A stretch of 8,812 nt of DNA, taken from the NCBI GenBank assembly GCA_002386945.1, contig DGKH01000036.1, positions 20,431 through 29,242 on the forward strand. The letters are read 5' to 3'. Below, one piece after another: positions 1-7,136 of the stretch (position 1 is the stretch's first letter; each line of letters starts with the position of its first letter). The notes below the pieces were generated by a model, which saw nothing but the letters and a program-made list of their open reading frames with translations, was not told where the DNA came from and did not search any database. The position numbers and the translations under genes are program-made. The stretch comes from Proteobacteria bacterium UBA4575. Its GTDB lineage: Bacteria; Pseudomonadota; Gammaproteobacteria; UBA4575.

Positions 1-141
1 GCCACCTGTCATGCGGCTATGGCAGTCGGTGCAAGAGGCATCATGCAGCGTTTCTGCGTCAATCGCCTGGGCTATTATAGGGCTGAATCCTGTGATGGCT
101 AGGATTAGGCTGGTAGCTAATGCTGAAGATATTTTTTTCAT
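1..141 (-). CDS. c-type cytochrome, N-terminal 47 residues (gene runs off the left edge)
   Basis: The reverse strand encodes an open frame beginning with ATG at 141 and still open at base 1. Residues 1 to about 26 look like a Sec signal peptide: MKK, a hydrophobic stretch and a likely cleavage after AQA. A single CxxCH haem-attachment motif (CTDCH, residues 37-41) follows closely, then SRMTGG. This supports a small periplasmic c-type cytochrome with covalently bound haem, probably an electron carrier. The rest of the protein, including the distal haem ligand (usually Met), lies outside the window, so class and partner cannot be given. An AAGAG Shine-Dalgarno-like sequence lies about 6 nt before the ATG. 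It is divergent from orn, with 58 bp between the two start codons. The frame, signal peptide and haem motif are seen directly; the periplasmic location is inferred. Confidence 0.8.
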   Translation of the reverse strand, partial: MKKISSALATSLILAITGFSPIIAQAIDAETLHDASCTDCHSRMTGG

Positions 142-182
142 GCGCGGCTCTTATTAAGTCATGTACAATTTACTTTGATGTA

Positions 183-210
183 ATTATACCTGAGCTGACA
201 TGACTGTGAA
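183..210 (-). promoter_or_regulatory. putative sigma70 promoter of the cytochrome gene
   Basis: On the minus strand a perfect TATAAT (183-188) is preceded at 16 nt by TTCACA (205-210), five of six matches to the -35 consensus. Transcription would start near 176 and leave a leader of about 35 nt before the cytochrome ATG at 141. The -35 element lies inside the first codons of orn and the promoter covers the orn start codon. This is a motif-based inference. Confidence 0.5.
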
Positions 211-742
211 TGAAAACAATTTGATTTGGATCGATCTTGAGATGACCGGACTAGATACGATCAATGACGAGATTATCGAGATCGCGACGATCGTTACTGA
301 TAGCGAACTGAATGAGCTGGCAGTAGGCCCTGTGATAGCCATTGCTAAACAGCAGCAGCGCTTAGATCTGATGGACCAATGGAATCAAAAACAGCATGCT
401 AAAAGTGGTCTTATCCCTAGGGTATTAGCCAGTCAATATGACTGCCAACGAGCAGAAGCGGAGACCTTAGCGTTTTTACAGCAGTATGTAGTTGCCGGTA
501 AATCACCAATGTGTGGTAATAGTATCTGCCAAGATCGTCGTTTTATGGCGCGTGAGATGCCGCAGTTGGAGGCCTTTTTCCATTATCGAAATTTGGATGT
601 GAGTAGTGTTAAAGAGCTTGCTTCTCGCTGGTATCCAGACGTGGCCAAAGGTTTCTCAAAAGAGCCTGAACATCTTGCCTTAAGCGATATTCGAGATTCG
701 ATCACGGAGTTAAAGTATTACCGTTCTAGCCTTTTTGTTTAA
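200..742 (+). CDS. orn: oligoribonuclease (3'-5' exonuclease, DEDDh family)
   Basis: The 180-residue protein has the usual length of Orn, which degrades RNA of two to a few nucleotides to mononucleotides in the cytoplasm. It finishes RNA turnover and clears pGpG from cyclic-di-GMP breakdown. The acidic DEDDh residues are all present: D12 and E14 in IDLEMTG, D112 in QDRRF, H158 and D163 in HLALSD. Residues reported to bind the dinucleotide or cap its 5' phosphate in gammaproteobacterial Orn are also present (W61, H66, S108, Y129, R130, S135). The start matches E. coli Orn closely ([16 protein letters not shown]), so the ATG at 200 is well supported although its ribosome binding site is weak (TGAG, 5 nt upstream). 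A TACAAT at 164-169 is the only -10-like site upstream and has no clear -35. orn ends 36 bp from the convergent nadB; no clear terminator was found between them. Confidence 0.97.
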   Translation: MTVNENNLIWIDLEMTGLDTINDEIIEIATIVTDSELNELAVGPVIAIAKQQQRLDLMDQWNQKQHAKSGLIPRVLASQYDCQRAEAETLAFLQQYVVAGKSPMCGNSICQDRRFMAREMPQLEAFFHYRNLDVSSVKELASRWYPDVAKGFSKEPEHLALSDIRDSITELKYYRSSLFV

Positions 743-778
743 GCGCAGGGCGGCTACAGATTAAGCTGATGAGGTTTT

Positions 779-2410
779 TTAAACTGGCTTCGTAGGTTTA
801 GTCTGCGGTGGTGTCAATATGGTGTTCACCTTATCTAACTTTGCCAGCGTCTCTGGATAATCGAGTGTGTAATGCAGTCCACGACTTTCATGTCGTGATA
901 GCGCGCCACGTATAATGAGATCAGCTACAACGGCAATATTCCTGAGTTCAATCAGGTCACGGCTGACTCGAAAGTTGCTATAATACTCATCGATCTCTTG
1001 TTGTAATAAATCAATACGGTGCTTAGCGCGTTCCATACGTTTTGTTGTACGCACAATGCCGACGTAATCCCACATAAAGCGCCTGAGTTCATCCCAGTTA
1101 TGTGCCACCACAATCTGTTCGTCTGAATCAGCTACTCGACTTTCATCCCAAGCTGGAATATCTATATTAGGTAAATCGTGCCGTGCATGTAGATTAATGT
1201 GCTGACTAGCAAAGCGGCCATAGGCTAGACATTCGAGTAGGGAGTTACTGGCCATGCGATTAGCACCATGCAGCCCAGTGTGAGCAACTTCACCCACTGC
1301 ATACAGTTGCTCAAGATCGGTTCTGCCACTGCTATCGGTCATTACACCACCACAGGTGTAATGTGCCGCAGGTACGACTGGGATGGGCTCTTTACTCATA
1401 TCATAGCCAAGCGCTAAACAACGCTCATAGATATTTGGGAAGTGTTTGCGTATGAATGCTTCTGATTTATGGCTGATATCGAGATAAACGCAGTCTAGAC
1501 CATGTTTTTTCATCATATAGTCAATCGCACGCGCAACGATATCGCGTGGCGCCAAGACACCGCGTGAATCAAACCGATGCAAAAATTCAGTGCCATCAGC
1601 AAGTACTATTTTGCCACCTTCACCACGCACCGCCTCACTAATTAAATATGACTTGGCGCTAGGGTGATATAGGCAGGTCGGGTGGAACTGCATAAATTCC
1701 ATGTTTGCAACACGGCAGCCGGCACGCCAAGCCATGGCTATACCATCGCCACAAGTGCCATCTGGGTTGCTAGTGTAAAGATACACTTTACTGGCACCAC
1801 CGGTAGCGAGGACTACGTTGTTAGCACGAAACACCTCGATCTGATCACTGTTGCGGTTTAGTAGGTAAGCACCAAGGCAACGATTGCCTTCTAAGCCTAA
1901 TTTTTGCGTTGTAATGAGGTCGACTGCAATGTAATGCGGTAACACATCAATATTATCGGCTGCCTTTACCTGTTCAATTAATTGGTTCTGTACGGCATTA
2001 CCAGTAGCATCTGCGACATGAACGACTCGGCGGTGACTGTGGCCACCTTCCTGTGTTAAGTGTAAATCATGGCTACTATTTGCGTTTTTTGAGCGCGTAA
2101 AGCCAACGCCAATAGAAAGCAGCCATTCGATAACCTTCTGCCCTTCAGATACCGTTTTTTCAATCACCTGCTCATCACCTAAGCCAGCACCGGCGGAGAG
2201 GGTATCGGCAACATGCTGCTCAAATGAATCAGTTTCATCCAATACGGCTGAAATACCGCCCTGTGCCCAGGCCGTGCTGCCGCTGGAAAGATCACCTTTT
2301 GAGATGACTGCAATCTTTAGTGTAGGATCTAGATGTAATGCAGTTGAAAGGCCAGCAGCGCCACTGCCTAATATCAGTACATCGTAACTATGTTCGATTT
2401 TCGTTGTCAT
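779..2410 (-). CDS. nadB: L-aspartate oxidase
   Basis: The 543-residue flavoprotein oxidises L-aspartate to iminoaspartate, the first step of de novo NAD synthesis, with NadA as the next enzyme. An N-terminal FAD-binding dinucleotide motif is visible ([11 protein letters not shown], residues 10-20), then the STAWAQGG stretch, [12 protein letters not shown] (residues 117-128), and the catalytic-region motifs [11 protein letters not shown] (R289) and PAAHYTCGG (H350), which align with E. coli R290 and H351. The C-terminal helical domain ([13 protein letters not shown] and onward) is complete. Length matches E. coli NadB (540). The frame stays open upstream to a TTG at 2497, but that 29-residue extension has no counterpart in the family, while the ATG at 2410 ([13 protein letters not shown]) matches the E. 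coli start. No good Shine-Dalgarno sequence precedes it. It is divergent from the sigma factor gene, a conserved gammaproteobacterial arrangement; nadA and nadC are not in the window. Confidence 0.96.
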   Translation of the reverse strand: MTTKIEHSYDVLILGSGAAGLSTALHLDPTLKIAVISKGDLSSGSTAWAQGGISAVLDETDSFEQHVADTLSAGAGLGDEQVIEKTVSEGQKVIEWLLSIGVGFTRSKNANSSHDLHLTQEGGHSHRRVVHVADATGNAVQNQLIEQVKAADNIDVLPHYIAVDLITTQKLGLEGNRCLGAYLLNRNSDQIEVFRANNVVLATGGASKVYLYTSNPDGTCGDGIAMAWRAGCRVANMEFMQFHPTCLYHPSAKSYLISEAVRGEGGKIVLADGTEFLHRFDSRGVLAPRDIVARAIDYMMKKHGLDCVYLDISHKSEAFIRKHFPNIYERCLALGYDMSKEPIPVVPAAHYTCGGVMTDSSGRTDLEQLYAVGEVAHTGLHGANRMASNSLLECLAYGRFASQHINLHARHDLPNIDIPAWDESRVADSDEQIVVAHNWDELRRFMWDYVGIVRTTKRMERAKHRIDLLQQEIDEYYSNFRVSRDLIELRNIAVVADLIIRGALSRHESRGLHYTLDYPETLAKLDKVNTILTPPQTKPTKPV

Positions 2411-2452
2411 GCGGTAGGTATCAGCGGTTATCTTTAAACTGTGGATAGGCTT

Positions 2453-2458
2453 ATTATA
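2453..2458 (-). promoter_or_regulatory. possible -10 element of the nadB promoter
   Basis: On the minus strand a perfect TATAAT lies 42 bp upstream of the nadB ATG and would give a leader of roughly 35 nt. No recognisable -35 hexamer sits at 15 to 18 nt, and there is no extended -10 TGn, so this is a weak call. The element is part of the palindrome ATTATAAT and also reads as TATAAT on the plus strand. Confidence 0.35.
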
Positions 2459-2503
2459 ATGTTTTATTAATCTTAAATTTAGGTATTTTCTATACAAGCT
2501 GCT

Positions 2504-2530
2504 GAACTTTAAATAGTGTATCTAGTCGTA
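2504..2530 (+). promoter_or_regulatory. putative RpoE/AlgU-type (self-recognised) promoter of the sigma factor operon
   Basis: GAACTT (2504-2509) is the exact -35 core recognised by sigma-E/AlgU. It is followed after 16 nt by TCGTA (2526-2530), which keeps the TC of the -10 consensus TCtga. The predicted start near 2536 leaves a leader of about 37 nt before the sigma factor ATG at 2573. Autoregulation by such a promoter is established for rpoE and algU. Here it is inferred from motif, spacing and position. Confidence 0.65.
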
Positions 2531-2572
2531 ATTCAAGCATCATCAAATTGTGCTGGAAGGAGTTGGCCCATA

Positions 2573-3157
2573 ATGGGCGATAAAAATAATAATAATGATG
2601 CTGAGTTGGTGGCACGGGTACAAAAAGGGGATAAACAGGCGTTTGATCTCTTGGTTGTAAAGTACCAGTATCGCGTTATACATTTGGTATCGCGTTATGT
2701 CCGTGGTGACGAGGCGCAGGATATTGCCCAAGATGCCTTTATTAAGGCCTATCGAGGCTTAGCAAACTTTAAAGGTGAGAGTGCCTTTTATACTTGGTTA
2801 TATAGGATTGCCGTGAATACAGCAAAAAACTATCTAAGCTCAGCTCACCATAAACGTGAGGTGAGTAGTGTTGATGCCAGTGAGGCTGAAAACTATGACG
2901 ATGCTAGTTTGCTTCGAGATGGAGCGACACCAGAACAGGTGTTAGCGGCAGAACAATTAGAGCAAAAAGTGTTTGCCGCTATCAAGCAGCTGCCACCTGA
3001 CCTTAAGCGTGCCATTACTTTGCGCGAGATTGAAGGTTTGAGTTATGAGCAGATTGCAACAGAAATGGATTGCCCTATTGGCACTGTGCGTTCACGAATC
3101 TTTCGAGCACGTGAAGCAATAGATGAAGTGATCAAGCCTTATGTGGAGCAACCGTGA
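2573..3157 (+). CDS. rpoE: extracytoplasmic function sigma factor, RpoE/AlgU type
   Basis: The 194-residue sigma factor directs RNA polymerase to envelope-stress promoters (known family role; AlgU in Pseudomonas has 193 residues). Sigma region 2 spans about residues 24-92, with the near-invariant stretch ESAFYTWLYRIAVNTAKN (residues 69-86). Region 4 spans about 133-184, with LREIEGLSYEQIA and the helix-turn-helix ending in GTVRSRIFRAREAI. The ATG at 2573 is chosen because a strong GGAAGGAG (2555-2562) lies 10 nt upstream and the start then matches the family. The frame is open upstream to a GTG at 2516, but that extension overlaps the promoter. Residues 5-8 are four asparagines encoded by an (AAT)4 run. 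The stop overlaps the start of the anti-sigma gene in GTGA, so the two are likely translationally coupled. algU is an equally valid name. Confidence 0.95.
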   Translation: MGDKNNNNDAELVARVQKGDKQAFDLLVVKYQYRVIHLVSRYVRGDEAQDIAQDAFIKAYRGLANFKGESAFYTWLYRIAVNTAKNYLSSAHHKREVSSVDASEAENYDDASLLRDGATPEQVLAAEQLEQKVFAAIKQLPPDLKRAITLREIEGLSYEQIATEMDCPIGTVRSRIFRAREAIDEVIKPYVEQP

Positions 3158-3720
3158 ATAAACAAGTGAAGCAAGAATCAAATACGAGTACAGCTGACTT
3201 TATTGATCCTATCGTTAAGTCGGTCGATGAAACCTTGTCTGAATTTGAATTGCATGCGCTGTTAGATAAGACGGCACCTAGATCTGCTGACTATAAGAAA
3301 CTATCTCGCCTATATGCAGTCAGTGCAGTTTTAAAGAATGAATTTCCAGGTCAGGTGAGCACTGGTTTTTCTAGATCAGTCATGTCAGCTATTGAGAAGG
3401 ATGATGTGAAAATGCAATCTAAGCCATGGATGCACTATGCTAAACAAGTAGCCAGTGTTTCAGTCGCTGCCAGTGTCGCAGTGGTTAGTTTGTTGTTTTA
3501 TCAGGGTGCTATTGATCAAGGAGGGGGTGTTACTACACAGGAGTCAAGCATCGCACTTGAGGATAATCGGATGCAGCCACAAAATATTTCAGTCGCACCC
3601 AGTTTTCCAGTTGATTTTTCAACCTCGAATACTAAGGGTAATTTGCACCAGCCTAGCAGCTCTTTGCAAACGAAGCAGGCGCAAGAAGACCTTATTGTGA
3701 TTCCTAAGGGTGAGCGGTAA
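3154..3720 (+). CDS. membrane anti-sigma factor, RseA/MucA-like
   Basis: The 188-residue protein is expected to hold the upstream sigma factor at the inner membrane until stress triggers its proteolysis (family knowledge of RseA and MucA). The cytoplasmic part carries the anti-sigma pattern ETLSEFELHALLDK (residues 26-39), then YKKLSRLYAVSAVL (47-60) and FSRSVMSAIEKDD (72-84). A KPW precedes one transmembrane segment at about residues 98-117, as in MucA. The remaining ~70 periplasmic residues are rich in Ser, Gln and Thr and I recognise no domain in them. Start is GTG at 3154, overlapping the sigma factor stop in GTGA, with GGAG 5 nt upstream. The direct genetic linkage supports the call more than the low overall similarity does. 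Unlike E. coli and Pseudomonas, no rseB/mucB gene follows; mucD does. It could be named rseA or mucA. Confidence 0.85.
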   Translation: MNKQVKQESNTSTADFIDPIVKSVDETLSEFELHALLDKTAPRSADYKKLSRLYAVSAVLKNEFPGQVSTGFSRSVMSAIEKDDVKMQSKPWMHYAKQVASVSVAASVAVVSLLFYQGAIDQGGGVTTQESSIALEDNRMQPQNISVAPSFPVDFSTSNTKGNLHQPSSSLQTKQAQEDLIVIPKGER

Positions 3721-3788
3721 AGCTACTAAATTATTCATATTCATTACATCTATCTTAGACGGCAACCGTTCATCTAGCAGAGCAAATC

Positions 3789-3805
3789 AAGGAGAATTTG
3801 TCTTG
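3789..3805 (+). promoter_or_regulatory. ribosome binding site and TTG start deciding the mucD N-terminus
   Basis: AAGGAGA (3789-3795) is the best Shine-Dalgarno sequence near the 5' end of mucD and ends 7 nt before TTG (3803-3805). No such sequence is properly spaced before the in-frame GTG at 3710 (TAAGG directly abuts it) or the ATG at 3830. Between the anti-sigma stop and this TTG lie 82 nt with only a tiny ACGG-CAA-CCGT hairpin and no clear promoter. Confidence 0.7.
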
Positions 3806-5215
3806 TTAAGCAATTCATTTAAACAGTCCATGAACATGATACTGATTAGTGTCGTGTTACTTAATATCGTTAATGCAGAGTATGGCTTACCAGAATTTAC
3901 CGGTTTAGTTGAGTCGAATTCTCCAGCAGTAGTTAATATTAGTACCAGTAAGCAGATGCAGGCAGAGACGGCGCACCCTAATATGCAAATGCCTGATTTA
4001 CCCCCAGGCAGCCCTCTGAATGAGTTCTTTGAAAAATTCTTAGGCGAGCAAAAACAAGGGCCTGAGCAACGTAATGCGCGATCATTAGGCTCTGGTTTTA
4101 TTATTTCATCGGATGGTTATATCGTCACTAATCATCATGTCGTGAAGGGCGCCGATGAAATTATTGTGCGCTTGAGTGACCGTCGTCAGTTGGAAGCAAA
4201 ACTGATTGGTAGTGATGCCAGTAGTGATGTCGCTTTGCTTAAGGTGGAGGCTAAAAAGTTACCAGTTGTTAAGCTAGGTTCAGCGGTTGACCTCAAGGTT
4301 GGGCAGTGGGTATTAGCGATTGGCTCCCCATTTGGTTTTGACCATTCAGTGACTGCAGGAATTGTCAGTGCCAAAGGGCGTAGCCTGCCTAATGAGAACT
4401 ATGTGCCGTTTATTCAAACCGATGTTGCAATTAATCCAGGTAACAGTGGTGGTCCATTGTTTAATCTTGATGGTGAAGTGGTTGGTATTAATTCACAAAT
4501 TTACAGTCGAACCGGTGGTTTTATGGGGCTCTCTTTTGCGATTCCGATAGAGGTAGCGATGGAGGTGATAGAGCAGATTAAGACCACAGGCAGTGTCTCA
4601 CGTGGTTGGTTAGGCATTTATATTCAGGAAGTGACGCGTGAATTGGCCGAGTCATTTGGTATGGAGAAGCCTAATGGCGCGTTGGTCGCCAAGATTATAC
4701 CAAATAGCCCGGCTGCAAAGTCAGCGTTACGATTGAGTGATGTCATTACAGCTGTTAATGGTTTGGAAGTGGCTAATTCAGGGGCTTTACCGCCGATTAT
4801 TGGGCGAGTACGCGCAGGTGAGACGGTTAAATTACAGATTATGCGTAATGGTAAGAGTCAGGTCGTGAAGGTAAAGGTTGGTCAATTACCGACTGGCGCT
4901 AAGCAGGTCGTAAAAGTTGAGAAAGCGGCTGAGCCTAACTTGATTCTCGGTGCCAAGGTTCTGCCATTAACAGATAAAGATAAAGCCTCTACTAGGCTTG
5001 AGTTCGGCCTCAAGGTGATGGCTTTATCTGATGGTGCCTTGAAGAGCGCGGGCGTTAAGGTGGGTGACGTCATACAAATGCTAAACGGTGAAAAAGTAGA
5101 TGCTATTAAACGCTTAAACAGTTTGGTAAAAGACCTAGAAAAAGGTCGCTTTTCCTCTCTATTGGTACAGCGACAGCAGGGTCCACAGTTCCTTGCATTA
5201 AAAATTCCGGAGTAG
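3803..5215 (+). CDS. mucD: periplasmic serine protease/chaperone, MucD/DegP family
   Basis: The preferred product is 470 residues, close to P. aeruginosa MucD (474). HtrA-family proteases degrade misfolded envelope proteins, and MucD restrains the AlgU response. A signal peptide covers residues 1-25 (one Lys, a hydrophobic core, cleavage after VNA). The chymotrypsin-like domain has the triad H112 (TNHHVV), D142 (SSDVALLK) and S215 (GNSGGPLF), with the MucD-like block GSPFGFDHSVTAGIVSAKGR nearby. Two PDZ domains follow, at about 267-364 and 379-470. The frame is open from a GTG at 3710 overlapping the anti-sigma gene, but the TTG at 3803 is preferred: AAGGAGA (3789-3795) is well spaced upstream, and this start places the signal peptide at the N-terminus. 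An ATG at 3830 would remove the basic residue before the hydrophobic core. The gene is third in the sigma factor cluster. Confidence 0.93.
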   Translation: MLSNSFKQSMNMILISVVLLNIVNAEYGLPEFTGLVESNSPAVVNISTSKQMQAETAHPNMQMPDLPPGSPLNEFFEKFLGEQKQGPEQRNARSLGSGFIISSDGYIVTNHHVVKGADEIIVRLSDRRQLEAKLIGSDASSDVALLKVEAKKLPVVKLGSAVDLKVGQWVLAIGSPFGFDHSVTAGIVSAKGRSLPNENYVPFIQTDVAINPGNSGGPLFNLDGEVVGINSQIYSRTGGFMGLSFAIPIEVAMEVIEQIKTTGSVSRGWLGIYIQEVTRELAESFGMEKPNGALVAKIIPNSPAAKSALRLSDVITAVNGLEVANSGALPPIIGRVRAGETVKLQIMRNGKSQVVKVKVGQLPTGAKQVVKVEKAAEPNLILGAKVLPLTDKDKASTRLEFGLKVMALSDGALKSAGVKVGDVIQMLNGEKVDAIKRLNSLVKDLEKGRFSSLLVQRQQGPQFLALKIPE

Positions 5216-5244
5216 TACTAAACCGTCTATTGCCGCATAATTAG

Positions 5245-5277
5245 ACCTGATCAGCATATCGCTGATCAGGTTTCTCT
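5245..5277 (+). terminator. hairpin terminator after mucD
   Basis: ACCTGATCAGC (5245-5255) pairs perfectly with GCTGATCAGGT (5261-5271) around a 5-nt loop (ATATC), giving an 11-bp stem followed by TTCTCT. The hairpin is strong but the U-tract is interrupted, so termination may be incomplete. It lies 30 bp after the mucD stop and divides the stress cluster from lepA. Each arm contains the self-complementary octamer CTGATCAG, so a role as a DNA-binding site cannot be excluded. Confidence 0.7.
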
Positions 5278-5339
5278 GTCTGGTGAAAGTGCTTGCCACG
5301 CGGTAGCAATTAGAATCACTGACGCCCATTTGGTCACCT

Positions 5340-7130
5340 ATGCAGTATATACGTAATTTCTCAATCATCGCCCATATCGATCACGGCAAGTCGACGCTGG
5401 CGGATCGCTTTATTCAAATTTGCGGGGGCCTCAGTGATCGTGAGATGAAGGCGCAAGTACTCGATTCGATGGATATCGAGCAAGAACGCGGAATTACGAT
5501 TAAGGCGCAAGCAGTTTCACTGCCTTTTACTTCAAAGGATGGGAATACCTACGAATTAAACTTTATTGATACGCCAGGGCACGTTGATTTCTCTTATGAG
5601 GTTTCTCGTTCATTAGCTGCCTGTGAAGGTGCTTTGTTGATTGTAGATGCATCACAGGGAGTAGAGGCGCAGAGTGTTGCCAACTGTTATACCGCAGTTG
5701 AGCTAGGCCTAGAGGTTTTACCGGTACTGAATAAAATTGATCTGCCAGCAGCAGACCCAGACCGGGTGGCGACAGAAATTGAAGAAGTCATCGGTATTGA
5801 TGCAACTGACCCACTACTGGTTAGTGCTAAAACCGGTGTCGGTGTGAAAGAAGTGTTAGAAGGCTTGATAACACATACACCTGCGCCAAAAGGTGATCCT
5901 GAAGGCCCATTAAAAGCCTTAATCATCGACTCATGGTTTGATAACTATGTTGGTGTTATTACCTTGGTACGCGTGTTTGATGGCTGTATCCGTCCAAAAC
6001 AAAAGATCGTTGCAATGTCCACGGGTCGGAACTATCAAGTAGAAAAAATTGGTGTCTTTACACCTAAACGTGAAGAGCGCAGTGCATTATCTGCTGGCCA
6101 AGTAGGATTTGTGATCTGTGGTATTAAAGATATCTCCAGTGCCAAAGTGGGTGACACCTTATCTGATGTAAGCAATCAATCAGAAGAGGTGTTGGATGGC
6201 TTTAAAGAAGTCCAGCCCAATGTGTTCGCAGGTATTTTCCCAGTGAACGCCGATGACTATGAAAATTTTCGTGATGCCTTAGACAAGCTGAAGTTGAATG
6301 ATGCCTCATTCTCCTTTGAGCCTGAAACCTCACAGGCCCTAGGGTCAGGCTTCCGTTGTGGTTTCCTCGGTATGTTGCATATGGAGATTGTGCAAGAGCG
6401 CTTAGAGCGTGAATACGATCTTGATCTTATTACTACCGCACCAACCGTAGTCTATGAAGTCCATCTGACTGACAATAGTGTTGTGCAGATAGATAACCCT
6501 GCAGATCTGCCAGCAACAAATAAAGTTGCAGCTATTCATGAACCTATTATTACCGCTAATATATTGGTACCACATGACTATGTGGGCAATGTTATTACGC
6601 TATGTATAGAGAAGCGCGGTGTGCAACAGAACTTGGTTTATCACGGTAATCAAGTCGCGTTGACCTTTCAGTTGCCATTAAATGAAGTCGTACTAGATTT
6701 CTTTGATCGCCTGAAATCAGTTAGTCGTGGATATGCTTCATTCGATTATCAGCATTCTCACTTCTCACCATCACCGCTGGTTAAATTGGATGTGTTGATC
6801 AATAGTGAGCGAGTCGATGCCTTATCGGTGATCGTTCATAATGATCATTCACGTAGCTATGGCAACTCTTTGGCTGTAAAACTGAAAGACCTTATTCCTC
6901 GGCAGATGTACGATGTTGCTATTCAGGCAGCTATTGGTAACCAGATTATAGCGCGCACAACGATTAAGGCTTTACGTAAGAATGTAACGGCTAAATGTTA
7001 TGGTGGTGATATTACGCGTAAGAAGAAACTGCTGGAAAAGCAAAAAGCAGGTAAGAAACGTATGAAGCAAATCGGTAGTGTAGAAGTACCGCAAGAAGCA
7101 TTTTTAGCGGTACTTAAAGTCGAGAAGTAG
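5340..7130 (+). CDS. lepA: elongation factor 4 (ribosome-associated GTPase LepA)
   Basis: The 596-residue translational GTPase (E. coli LepA has 599) binds the ribosome and affects elongation and initiation or subunit assembly; its exact role is debated. GTPase motifs are complete: G1 AHIDHGKST (residues 11-19), the GITIKA switch I region (51-56), G3 DTPGH (77-81), G4 NKID (131-134) and G5 SAK (162-164). EF-G-like domains follow, including [16 protein letters not shown] and the RGYASFDY region. The LepA-specific C-terminal domain is intact, with the basic segment [20 protein letters not shown] and [10 protein letters not shown]. The ATG at 5340 matches the family start ([16 protein letters not shown]), and an in-frame TAG at 5304 closes the frame upstream. 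No Shine-Dalgarno sequence precedes it, and no clear promoter was found in the 62 nt between the hairpin and the ATG. A neighbour of mucD in Pseudomonas too; here lepB does not follow. Confidence 0.97.
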   Translation: MQYIRNFSIIAHIDHGKSTLADRFIQICGGLSDREMKAQVLDSMDIEQERGITIKAQAVSLPFTSKDGNTYELNFIDTPGHVDFSYEVSRSLAACEGALLIVDASQGVEAQSVANCYTAVELGLEVLPVLNKIDLPAADPDRVATEIEEVIGIDATDPLLVSAKTGVGVKEVLEGLITHTPAPKGDPEGPLKALIIDSWFDNYVGVITLVRVFDGCIRPKQKIVAMSTGRNYQVEKIGVFTPKREERSALSAGQVGFVICGIKDISSAKVGDTLSDVSNQSEEVLDGFKEVQPNVFAGIFPVNADDYENFRDALDKLKLNDASFSFEPETSQALGSGFRCGFLGMLHMEIVQERLEREYDLDLITTAPTVVYEVHLTDNSVVQIDNPADLPATNKVAAIHEPIITANILVPHDYVGNVITLCIEKRGVQQNLVYHGNQVALTFQLPLNEVVLDFFDRLKSVSRGYASFDYQHSHFSPSPLVKLDVLINSERVDALSVIVHNDHSRSYGNSLAVKLKDLIPRQMYDVAIQAAIGNQIIARTTIKALRKNVTAKCYGGDITRKKKLLEKQKAGKKRMKQIGSVEVPQEAFLAVLKVEK

Positions 7131-7136
7131 CTGGTC

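Noticed and set aside
743..778. Terminator in the convergent orn-nadB gap
   Set aside because: There is a T-run at 775-780, but no convincing stem precedes it on either strand.
2411..2497. 29-residue N-terminal extension of NadB from a TTG at 2497
   Set aside because: The extension is AT-rich, has no family counterpart and would cover the putative nadB -10 element; the ATG at 2410 matches the E. coli start.
2516..2572. 19-residue extension of the sigma factor from a GTG at 2516
   Set aside because: It overlaps the predicted -10 element and transcription start, and a strong Shine-Dalgarno sequence serves the ATG at 2573.
3721..3802. Separate promoter or regulatory RNA between the anti-sigma gene and mucD
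   Set aside because: Only a 4-bp hairpin (ACGG-CAA-CCGT) and no credible -35/-10 pair or GAACTT motif was seen.
4186..4550. Short open frames of about 62 codons inside mucD on both strands
   Set aside because: They lie in the MucD catalytic domain, have no ribosome binding sites, and mirror its codon structure.
5281..5297. Possible sigma54 promoter (TGG...TTGCC) before lepA
   Set aside because: GG and GC are separated by 11 nt rather than the required 10, and the -24 block TGGTGAA is a poor match.
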